From Lingula anatina (Eukaryota; Brachiopoda; Lingulata; Lingulida; Lingulidae), in contig NW_019773825.1 in assembly GCF_001039355.2 (NCBI RefSeq), forward strand, positions 212,100 to 276,099: a stretch of DNA of 64,000 nucleotides. Reading direction: 5' to 3'. Positions 55,301 through 64,000 of the stretch are shown in pieces; the first letter of the stretch is position 1, and each line of letters starts with the position of its first letter. The translations under genes were made by a program, and so were the position numbers. The notes below the pieces were generated by a model that saw nothing but the letters and a program-made list of their open reading frames with translations, had not been told where the DNA came from and searched no databases.

Positions 55301-58300
55301 CACACTAGAGTATAGCTGGTTTAAGACAAATATAGCTGAGAGTGCTGAGGGGTGTAGATGAAACGGAGCGATGGATCTGAGAACAAGGGAGTCCATTAAA
55401 ATGAATAAGGAAAAGGTTTCATGAAAACGGAAACACATCAGCCAACCATGCAAAATACACGTTCACTGTCAGCAATCTTTGAAACACACTGGTACTTTTA
55501 TTATGTAAGTATGGTGTACCGCTCATTAAGTTGTTAGAGCGTAAATTTCGGTCATTTTCAGCATCAGCTGCATGCATATTTGTTTTGGTTATTCGTTAAG
55601 CAGATGGGTGCCAACCCCTTCTAAATAAAATGATCAATAAATATTGAATCTAATTTTTTTAGAAATTTCAAAAATCATTAGTAGGCCTAAACATAAAAAT
55701 AAATATATGTATAACAAGATTTGTTCTTACTTGGCTTCTGTAGACATGGAGCCAACCAAAGTGAGTGAGGGTCGCCTTCTGAAGGGGGAGCGGGGGACGT
55801 CCATCCCCATCCCTGGGCCATACATCCCTCTGTTGGACTGGTTAAGGAGATTATACCCACTCTCCGGACACCCCATGCGCGTGGCGTTATCGTAGTAACC
55901 ATGGTAACCGTGAAAGGCGGTCTGATCCGGACCGAAGAACCCGCTGTCCGCCAGAGGGCTCGAGTGGAACGGTTTCTGGTCCATGGGAATGGACTGAGGG
56001 TACATTGGCTGGGACCCGTGACCGTGGTAACCACCCTGTTGGGGGGCACGGGTGTGGAAATAGTCCAGTCCCCCGGGGCCCTCCTCACCTCCAAACCCCG
56101 TAGGCTGTTTATAACAGTCAAAATTATCCGTCGGGTAACTCTGGTAGTGACCCTGGTAATGTATTGTGCTAGCCATAGGTGAATCCGGTGGGCACGGATC
56201 ATTCCCGAATCCGGTGAAGGGAAATTTGGTGTCTTCTCCACCGCGAGCGTAAGGGGTGTAGTTGCCCGATTGTTCTATCCCGCTACCGTAGCCACCAGCG
56301 TCTTGGAACTGTGAGGCCGCCGCCTGCATCTGGGTGGCAGAGGGCGAGCAGCCCGGGTGGTGGTACGGCGGTTCACCAACATCCGTGTGAGGGCGGTCGA
56401 ATCCCCCACTTCCTCCGCCACCGCCGCCTCCAAAATCCTCCGCCATGGAGACAGACTGGTCATCTCTTGGCGAGTAGAGACTGGACTCTGACGAGTAACT
56501 CTGTCCGGGATTGTAATGAGACGGGGTGAAGGGCGCGATGTCCTCGGCCATTGGAGGGGTGATACTGTTGTAAGTCGATGGGAAATGCTCCATGCCGGCA
56601 TTGCTTGCATCAAACGGATTCGACTAAAAATATATATAAGTTTGGAGAAAATAATTAGAATATTGAAAAATACACAAGATTTGACGATAAACAATAAAAT
56701 TTTGTACTTTCAGTAAACCAAAAAAATTCCAGGAATACGAGTTGGCATACATATGTCCAAATGCCGAGAAAATGACTCTTGAACAGAGATAGTTGCAGCA
56801 TCATTATAAAGTAAATGAACTAAGAGCTAAAGCTATATTATTTTGTTCCTCTTATTATTTTTGAGTCGCCTATCGACGAAGTAAATTGACGTAACCAGCA
56901 TAGTCTTCAACGTCATTAAATCGTCAGCGTTACGTTTTGATCCTCTAACTTACACATCCATTAATATGAAGACAGACACCAATTAACATCAAACATCCGT
57001 CAACTCAAGACAATTACACAAAGTTTCAGATTAATTGCTTTGGAACATACACATTGACGTCGAAATTGTTGCTACTGGTAGCGAAATAAAAAAAAAAGCC
57101 CAGTGCAACGTCGTTCTGTGATACGCTGCTGCCTGTGCTATTGTATTTGGCGGACGTATGACGAGGTCGTCATCAGGCAACAGGAAGTTAGCTGTCACGC
57201 CTGCGTGGTCTATGTGTAAAGTAGAAAGTTCTATCCACGCTAGGGTTTCCGGTGACATCTGCATAATTACACACACTGACATCTGTTATGAGAGAGAGAG
57301 AGAGTGAGAGAAGAGAGAGAGAGGAAAGGCTGATTGGTGCTAATCAAAAATAAAAAATTAATATCTTATAATACAGGTGTTAATTTTATATACTTTTCAT
57401 AAATCTCCCATTTTTACTCGATGTATAAGCTCATTTTTCGATTCGGACAGAAAAATACATAAATTGAGCTCTGAGAGGTGCTGACATCTAAGCCAAAAGA
57501 CAACATAAAAAATTTAAAAGAAGCACATTTTCTTATAATATTTTGTTTCGCCTCCATACGTTCGATGAGATTGCGAAAACATTGTCGTTTGAAGTTATTG
57601 ATAGCACACTATCTGTGCGACAAACTACGATAATCAACGTATCCATTTCACACTCCCAATTTACATTACATCACTGGGATGTTTTCAAAACTGATTTCGT
57701 ACTTATTCAAATTGGATTCCGACGAACCCGCCCACGTTTCCCTGATTTATCTCCAAGGCAAACACACGGCCGCGCTGATTAAATGTTCCTTAAAAAGATT
57801 CTGTATGTAAATACTGAACTGACGTAAATAAATCAAATACGAGTACACTTCCGAAAAGGTATCAATAACAAATATTCCTAAATGTTTTTTCTAATACGCA
57901 TGTTTTTCTGACAATTTCTTTTTATTTTACACTGCTTGATTCTGGGAATATTCAATCCATGCTAGCTATTCAGCAAAACAAAATTTGTTATCAGAGTTAT
58001 AGGAGATTATCTAGTCTTAACGGGGCTTATCTAGGATTCTTTCTTTTTTGAATGAAATGAGTCCAATTTCGAGATTGAACTATTAATCTTAGAAAAGAAA
58101 AAAGTTGTTAAAAAACCAATCTAGATATCGACAGCCTTACTTTCCTAGAGCACATCAGAGCAATATCGACATGGCCGGCTTAACAAACCCGTTCTTCAAA
58201 TCAGTATAACGGTGTCGAAGCAGAGCCGAATACAGAGCTATTTTTCCACCCTTCAACTGCACGTATATCTGTCTACCAATATCCTTTTTAAATCTCCTGC

Positions 58301-59868
58301 TTCTTACACAGTTTTCTAGTAATTTAAAACAGAAGCACAAGCGCGGTTTGGGATTGATGTGATTGAAATTAACAAACAGTCTGAAGCAGAGTAGCCAAGC
58401 CCTGCGTAATTAGTGAGTTAGGTTTGAAAAAAAAAGAAAGTGGTAATCAATCCAACCGAAGAGAGGTTTGATACTGAATCTAAATATTACTTTTCGGTCA
58501 GAACTGTCTTTCAAAGGCATGAAAATAAAATATTGGATAAAAAGGCAAAAATTACGAAGCCGGCTTTTAATGGAAAATTACTCGCACTAAAAATTACTCG
58601 CAACCAAACCTACCTAGAGCCCAAAACTCCCCGTGCATTATTTTACGATCAAGTCTTGGGACATCACACTAAGCCCAGCAGGATCCAAGTGTAAATTTAG
58701 ATCTACTCATCCCGTTTGTTTTAATAACACTTATCAGTAACCGCATTCGTTCCCATAGCCTTGCAATTTACTGCTCCTGAGAAGAATCCGCGGAGAGGCA
58801 GGCGTATTTTAGGTTCACGTTTAAGTCAAATAGCTTATTGTAAATCATCGCTTGTTGTTCTCAACGTTTTCGAATCAAATCGCTCAATTTTTATTGCCAC
58901 ATCACAGGATTGTATGCTCTTGTTAACCCCTTTCCGAATTACATCGCGTCGAGAAAAAAGAATACCGTTATGCTCTCTACAATAAAACTTGCTAATTTTC
59001 TATTAATAGGCAGATAAAAATGATAGTGAAAATGGCACAAATGAATTTCGTAAATAAGATGACATGTGTGTTTAATCAACATTCACCAGGACATAAACCT
59101 ATTTTCAAGTAGAGATTATCACAATCTAGACCTGGTGTATCGGTAGTACTGAAATTCGATAGCAAATGAAAAACAGAAAGTCCATTTTTTTCTTACCTGT
59201 TCCTTCAGTAAATGTGAATATTCGAATAAATAGAAAGACTTCTACATTTGGCATGGCGATCTAATTTATGTACATCTAACTCAGTGGCCAAAACTGTACT
59301 ATGTTATATATTTCTTTATGTCACTGTAAATGAACAATATCAGAAGGGACTTGTAAAGGGCATATGACGCTTCCAAAACCTTGTTAAAACGTCCAATTTT
59401 CACTTGCTTGTTCCCGTGGAAACACCAGTAGACGCATCTGATTTTAAAGCCCCCAAATGTGAGAACCATTGTTGCACCCAGTTGTTTCCGCGTATACATC
59501 AAGACATATAAACCATATTAGACAGTGATTGGAGTCATTATTTAACATATAAATACCTGTATTTATCATATATAAACCTTGGTTGTCGTCACACATAAAA
59601 CGAGTTTTTTCCTATTTCAAAAAGGGCAGTTTTGCGATTTTTGTCTTATCTCGCACATGAAAAAAGGGATCCATATTTCAAAATGCGTCATAAAGTACTG
59701 ATACGTGATGATCATTACTATCCAGATTACAGCGCATTATTTCGGTCTGAGTTGATAAAAGGAAGGTTTTACACCAATTATCACATGGCACTTTTTACAA
59801 CCTTAAATCCCGGTCAATTGAAAGTGTTCTTTGATTTTAATACTAAATAAATAAAAGAGAGAGAGAGA

Positions 59869-59909
<41 letters not shown>

Positions 59910-60127
59910 NGTAAGAGAGAGAGAGAGAGAGAAGAGGGGTACAAGATTTCTCACCTGCGCCTGTAGCAGAAGCATCATAGCAGAGGTATTGTTATATGGC
60001 GTAGCGGCGCTAGGTGGCGCGGCAAAGTCCTGCAGTTTGTTCTCTGGGAGCACGGGCCCAGGTAGCTGAAGAGGCGACGCCTGGGCGGCACTCGGCGAAG
60101 ACTGGACGGGGAGATTGGGAGAGAGCG
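41191..60127 (-). CDS. NR4A: NR4A-type orphan nuclear receptor (HR38/Nurr1 class)
   Basis: Nuclear transcription factor that in this family binds NBRE sites as a monomer. Exons in gene order: 59955-60127; 55731-56623 (transactivation region, Ser/Pro/Gly/Tyr-rich); 52514-52703 or 47792-47981 (first zinc finger); 51766-51895 or 47065-47194 (second finger); 49876-50036 or 45183-45343 (C-terminal extension, hinge); 42481-42689, 41732-41910 and 41191-41450 (ligand-binding domain). Phases agree at every join. Finger 1 is [20 protein letters not shown] with P-box CEGCKG; finger 2 is C-x5-C-x9-C-x2-C. The [15 protein letters not shown] extension and LBD blocks ([29 protein letters not shown]) are typical of NR4[18 protein letters not shown] and AQKKQ look closer to arthropod HR38 than to vertebrate forms. 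The start is uncertain: MMLLLQAQ in the first listed exon (compare vertebrate QAQ starts) or an upstream exon. The total is about 680-730 aa. Duplicate exons are attributed to haplotigs. Confidence 0.93.
42690..45182. other. NR4A intron between hinge and ligand-binding-domain exons
   Basis: Non-coding. It contains T tracts at 42842-42863, about 44424-44442 and 44630-44653, a single N at 44443, and the start of duplicated segment A at about 44654. An open frame at 43313-43591 has no recognised features. Confidence 0.55.
44443..44443. other. Assembly gap (single N) in a T tract
   Basis: The N lies at the end of a poly(T) run, shortly before the duplicated NR4A segment. Confidence 0.9.
45344..46956. 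other. NR4A intron, copy A
   Basis: Non-coding intron. Open frames at 45744-45953 and 46490-46744 (+, antisense to NR4A) recur in copy B only because the whole segment is repeated. The first (with [16 protein letters not shown]) looks faintly like a decayed element but has no diagnostic domain. Confidence 0.4.
46957..47058. repeat. Composite (CT)n(CA)n(GA)n microsatellite beside NR4A finger-2 exon, copy A
   Basis: On the plus strand CT, then CA, then GA runs end 6 bp before the GT donor of the exon at 47065-47194 (gene on -), so the intron starts GTGAGTTT followed by a long CT tract. Confidence 0.92.
49359..49386. other. Assembly gap (single N at 49364) and T tract joining copies A and B
   Basis: The N follows the end of copy A just short of the transactivation exon. 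A T tract leads into copy B, mirroring the T tract that precedes copy A at 44630-44653. Confidence 0.9.
49387..54081. repeat. NR4A segment copy B (probable haplotig)
   Basis: Second copy of 44654-49358, with exons 49876-50036, 51766-51895 and 52514-52703. It continues past the duplicated part into a partial transactivation exon (54106-54669) that ends at the N at 54670. Confidence 0.88.
51658..51758. repeat. Composite (CT)n(CA)n(CG)n(CA)n(GA)n microsatellite, copy B
   Basis: Allelic version of 46957-47058. It gains an alternating CGCGCG run in its centre (about 51696-51709) that copy A lacks. Confidence 0.92.
53052..54669. repeat. Segment repeated again at 54671-56294
   Basis: Covers intron sequence plus most of the NR4A transactivation exon and ends at the N at 54670. 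The matching stretch 54671-56294 restarts with the same ACCGCAAAATCACATTACGA and runs on into the complete exon. The intron part is also present in copy A at 48328-49358, so it occurs three times. Confidence 0.9.
54106..54669 (-). pseudogene. NR4A transactivation exon, truncated duplicate (assembly)
   Basis: Identical in frame to the 3' two-thirds of the exon at 55731-56623, with the donor side intact (GTAAG after 54106) and the 5' side cut by the N. It is most likely an allelic fragment, not a functional second exon. Confidence 0.85.
54670..54670. other. Assembly gap (single N)
   Basis: Join between copies B and C, inside the transactivation exon on the left and inside an intron on the right. 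Confidence 0.95.
54671..56294. repeat. Segment copy C (repeat of 53052-54669)
   Basis: It carries the TTGGGTGTGGGTGAT variant seen in copy A (copy B has a 6-base deletion there) but matches copy B at other sites (GCTTCAAAATT, ATTCGTTAAGC). This mosaic pattern suggests haplotype switching during assembly. Confidence 0.85.
56887..57827. promoter_or_regulatory. Cluster of three CRE-like sites
   Basis: TGACGTAA at 56887-56894, TGACGTCG at 57055-57062 and TGACGTAA at 57820-57827, 0.26-1.2 kb upstream of the main transactivation exon (gene on -). NR4A genes in vertebrates are CREB-driven. An internal promoter or intronic enhancer is inferred; chance occurrence in AT-rich DNA is possible. Confidence 0.3.
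59856..59935. repeat. (GA)n microsatellite with an N at 59910, beside NR4A exon donor
   Basis: On the gene strand the intron opens GTGAGAAATCTTG and then runs into a CT tract of about 75 bp, starting within 20 bp of the donor of exon 59955-60127. The N lies inside the repeat and is not linked to a duplicated segment. Confidence 0.92.
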
Positions 60128-62927
60128 CTGAAAGAAAGAAGAAAAAATATTAAAACCAGTACGAATTGTAAATCTTGGCAAACATACGACGACTTCAGAT
60201 CGTTAGTATGCTAACTATCGCTCAAACTCTTAACAAGTTTTCCACTCCCTTACCGGTGAGATGTGCTAACGGGCGCATGCAGTGCTCACGGAACTGATGA
60301 AAGAGCGTCAACTTCTTTCTTTCCCTATCGCACTCTTGTGTATTGCTTTATGTTGGCTGTCATATCGGTTCAGTTAACGTGCCAACAAAGCGTCCTGGCG
60401 TACGCTTGACAAGTTGGACATCGCCGTTACTTGACACATGTATTAATCTACTTCAGTGACCACTAAAACAGTGCAACAGATAGAGCGTCGCCCGCTGCAT
60501 GCATTACACAGATTAAGAAAAAGTGAATAATTAATTCGCTTAAGTACCGCAATTAGGGATTGGAAATGTTATTGCATCTGAGGCGCGGGGTTCTAAGACA
60601 TGCGCGGGGGCCCGGAGCCCTATTAATTATCTAATCGAATTGATTGTTTGAAAAACATGATACACCGCTCGTCAAAGTGGCCGAACTGTCGTATCGCAGA
60701 TCTACTTAATCAATTAATCTTTCACACGGCGTCGTTATTTTAGTACCCTAGCGTTAAAAGACAATGCAAAACAGACAGGTAGCTGTCTCAAAGGATCATC
60801 AACTCCCCGGTCGTGGGCGTGACCGAAACACCCTAATTTCCGAGTAAATGCGTCTCTCCCCTCTTTGATGATGTCGCAGAACGCTTCTTGTTTTACTTTA
60901 TCAACTGAAAATGAAAGGCTTCCTTTTTTAAACGACAGTCACGACGTTAAACCTTCTTCGCGTTGACGCAGACCCTATCTACATGTCTTGGTTCATACAC
61001 CGTCTGATGAGCCGGCCATCGACAACCAGAGGCAGAATTTATTGAGAGAAGCACATTGCAAATGAATTCAATTCGACTACTGGGAGTTGGTGACATTTGA
61101 AATTACTGTCATACACCTTCATATTATATCAAGAACAATTAGTGGACTTTCAGTCAAGTGTACTGGAGCTGTGACGGGGAATGTCGGAGTCAATTAAGTT
61201 CCGATTTTCAGACTGCCGCGTTTTCACTGTGTTCTTGACGTTGAGAATAACGGCATGAACAATTATATTAATTGTTGCTGATATGTACGTTTTATCCCTT
61301 ACTTTAAAAAAAACGCCCCTTATTATACATGTATTCGTATTCTATTGCAAAAAGGATTATAAGTTCTACTTAAATCTACTATCGACTTGTCAGTACTGAC
61401 AATGTATTTTGAACTACTCTCTTGAATAATGCTTGATCAGTGTTATGTCACATCCACACTTATAAGCATTACAACATGTAAGTATTGTATGCTGGTGAAA
61501 GACACATATAGTTTTACAACATTTGTAGGGGTATCCATTGCAGATATAAAAAATGAAGATCAACAAAATCGATTTATAGGGTGGCTGTACACCTTTGTCT
61601 CCACTTCAATAAAAGACAAATAAAATTTGTGTTACGGCCAAATTTACGTCATAACCCTAATCCGTCACTCTTTGCAAACGATTTCGCTTTTCCCGCAAGC
61701 GTATTTCAACTTGCACTTAATCCGCAATCTTGTGGAGGGTTGCCGCCAGTCCTGAACTTGCAACAATGTTAAAAGCCATTTTAGCATCGCATCATTGTTC
61801 ATTCAACAGATAAGCCATCAGATCGCATACAAAAAATCCACGGCTCTCTGGTATCAAACCCCGGCTTGTTTTTTATGCCAGTTGTTATTATCATATAAAT
61901 GGTGTGTATCCCTGGGCGATTCTCGTCTGTGGTCAATAGCGTTGTATCAATTCACAATTTGACATGTTTCTTAAACCAACGAATCACAGTTCACAAGAAA
62001 TGGTACAGGGAAGCAGTGTCACATCGTAAATCTTGCCGGAGAAAATGAAATAAAAGCTAAGCACAGGTTTTTGGCTTCATAAAGATTTTTAACTTTGAAA
62101 AATATTACATTATAGATCATAATGTAATTGGCACAAATAAGAAATATCATTATCGAGTTTTCGGCATAGATAAAACTTGACTGACGAGAACAAGAAATAC
62201 AATTATTGAGTTTTTTCCCGTCTGCAGTGAATAAAAGAAGATAAAAAAAGCATTCAACACTTTTTGATTCATCAAACACTAGACCTACATCACAAAGAAT
62301 AAGGTCTTAAAGCTGACGAACAAGCGATGATATATTACACTCATGTTGCATGTTTTGGTTTTGAACAATAAATAACAAATAATGAAAATGTCGCCCGTCT
62401 GTATCAAGCCGTTCCCATATGACCTCAACATGATTACAGGGAGGCAGCCACCTGCCTGACCCACGCCTACATAAACCCCCTGTTCAATTTCCCTTCCAGA
62501 ATTGTTTATTTTCTCCTGATTTTTTAGCAAAATCCCCAAGAGTTTTGAGGTTTCTTACAAATTTCCGTTCCCATCCTCTGTGGCAGGCAGACGACAAGCT
62601 GGCAATTACTGTAACATCCCCAGTTTCTTTCTGGTTTGCATACAAACGACAGCGTCAGGAGTTAGCACGGCTCCTTTTCTTTGACTGTAGCCACCGGGCA
62701 GGGCTGTTAATCATATTTTATTACACATAATAAAGACATTCGTTGTTTATCACGTTAACAGCAACAGAAAAACACCTGGATACATGTAGGTAGGTACATG
62801 TAGGCAGTAAAGAGTGGAAACCTCAATTTGTAGGGGTGGTATATGATGTCGTTGTCAGTCTTCCTACTGACCAGTGTGCTGGTAATATATTTGGACCGTA
62901 AAGCTTTAACAGAGTGACATTTTTCAA

Positions 62928-62970
<43 letters not shown>

Positions 62971-62971
62971 A
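62928..62971. repeat. (AAAT)n microsatellite
   Basis: About eleven tandem AAAT units. Confidence 0.9.
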
Positions 62972-63474
62972 TATGTCGCTTAGCAATTACACTCTGCCTT
63001 TACCTGTATTTGTCTCTGTCCACTTAAATATTACCAAAATTGTTACATTTGGGTGTTATGTTACGATGACCTCTTGAAGTATAGGGTACTAGTATAAACA
63101 GTATGCAAACCCATCAAACTATAGATGAAAAATCATGTCACAAAATAACCCACACCTCCAAACAGAAAGAAATTTTAACAACCCGAATGTCACATACAGA
63201 AAACACAACACGCCAGAGGGAATCTGTGAAAAATGTCGGCGAGATCAATCGTTTCATGAGCGCATATTCTCAACATAGTGCTATCTATGGGCGCGTGTTG
63301 ACCTTCGCGTGCGCATGTGTGTTCTAAGACAAAAGTGAGGCATAACCATTCAAGGAGAACAAGTGGTGAACGCTTCCGTTATGTATGATGATTAACACCT
63401 CATATCATAATCCATATCCATTAATTAGTGGAATATAAAGCCAGAATCAATACATTTATTCTACTGGTGACAAT

Positions 63475-63477
<3 letters not shown>

Positions 63478-63513
<36 letters not shown>
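63478..63513. repeat. (GA)n microsatellite
   Basis: About 34 bp of GA upstream of the candidate exon at 63542-63879. Confidence 0.9.
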
Positions 63514-63515
<2 letters not shown>

Positions 63516-63541
63516 AAATATGTTAAGCTATTTAGTCCAAA

Positions 63542-63879
63542 GTGTTCCCTATTTTTCAACGTCTTTTCCGAAAAAAAAATCACTGGTCAGCCAAGAAAAG
63601 TGAACCCGGTCCATCGATCGAAAACCTGCCTTGTTTGATCAAAGATCACAGAAGCATAAAGAGGACATCTTCCGCACTCACACAATCCTCACCGAAGAAG
63701 AAAATCGCTCTGAATCAAATCCACCACGCGTCAATCTCCAATCATCCGCAGAACGTTTGTTCAGCACTCGAAGCTTTTCAAAAGGTCCATACATCGGCGT
63801 AATGACTGCAGTTGAAAAGCAATTCGGACAAAAAGTGATACGTCAATTGAGATATTACTGTCCGACTATTACATCTAAG
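63542..63879 (+). other. Candidate 5' exon of a gene running off the window
   Basis: An 86-codon open frame (63542-63802) is followed by an overlapping ATG at 63802 (MTAVEKQFGQKVIRQL...) that stays open into a strong donor AAG/GTAAGT at 63879. Either could be part of a first exon with a uORF. No family is recognised and no upstream signal is clear, so this is a weak call. Confidence 0.2.
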
Positions 63880-64000
63880 GTAAGTATTAACAAGGACTTG
63901 GGGGTCAAGCGGCTGATTGTTCAGCAATGGCATTACCTACGCACAAAATTAAACTGTGTGTTTTTGTTTGAGCTTCTCCATCAATATCTCGTCGACTGTC

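Larger units (their letters stand above)
56624..59954. other. NR4A first visible intron
   Basis: Non-coding, 3.3 kb. It contains short GA runs at about 57292-57323, a long GA tract at 59856-59935 and three CRE-like octamers (56887, 57055, 57820). Open frames such as 58440-58694 (+) have no recognised features. Confidence 0.5.
60128..63541. other. Upstream region of NR4A, no gene seen
   Basis: Because the exon at 59955-60127 starts with two bases of a split codon after a good acceptor (pyrimidine tract then CAG), at least one more NR4A exon may lie here or beyond the window; I could not place it. The stretch is less AT-biased around 60.2-61.2 kb. It contains an (AAAT)n tract at about 62928-62971 and a GA tract at about 63478-63513. 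Confidence 0.45.

Overview
The window is animal nuclear DNA. It has spliced genes with GT-AG introns, AT-rich introns, many microsatellites and metazoan gene families. High allelic divergence, intronless UDP-glycosyltransferases and an HR38-type NR4A receptor fit a lophotrochozoan such as a marine mollusc (bivalve or gastropod). That placement is an inference from gene style, not a species identification.

Layout. 0-6 kb: two complete single-exon UDP-glycosyltransferase genes and one 3' fragment, all on +, with a shared promoter block and a MITE-like element between them. 7.8-24.8 kb: MCCC2 (methylcrotonoyl-CoA carboxylase beta subunit) on -, present twice. The first copy (7788-14954) is cut at a one-base N; the second (17074-24789) is complete with 16 exons. 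25.1-31.1 kb: FAH (fumarylacetoacetase) on +, 13 exons, 418 aa, head-to-head with MCCC2 across about 0.3 kb. 35.0-37.0 kb: a five-exon, 240-aa four-pass membrane protein on + that I do not recognise. 41.2-60.1 kb: an NR4A/HR38-type orphan nuclear receptor on -, with eight recognised exons. Its hinge and DNA-binding-domain exons appear twice and its transactivation exon one and a half times. 60.1-64 kb: no solid gene, one weak candidate exon on +.

The strongest large-scale signal is that 5686-14954 is repeated as 14965-24642, 44654-49358 as 49387-54081, and 53052-54669 as 54671-56294. Each repeat junction carries a single N. The copies differ by SNPs and indels and break inside genes. The best reading is uncollapsed allelic haplotypes joined in tandem by the assembler, so the real locus probably has one MCCC2 and one NR4A. 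Between the allelic copies there are amino-acid differences in MCCC2, a 3' indel that changes a UGT C-terminus, and a 0.3-0.4 kb insertion in an MCCC2 intron.

Functionally, MCCC2 (leucine catabolism, mitochondrial) and FAH (last step of tyrosine catabolism, cytosolic) share a short divergent promoter region with a CACGTG E-box. The UGTs are ER conjugating enzymes whose usual catalytic His position carries Arg. NR4A is normally an immediate-early transcription factor, and CRE-like sites lie in its first visible intron. I found no convincing new multi-gene system. The points most worth a second look are the Arg-for-His UGT pair, the divergent MCCC2/FAH promoter, the TIR-flanked element with internal repeats in an MCCC2 intron, a duplicated splice acceptor in the tetraspan gene, and CT-repeat tracts abutting two NR4A splice donors.
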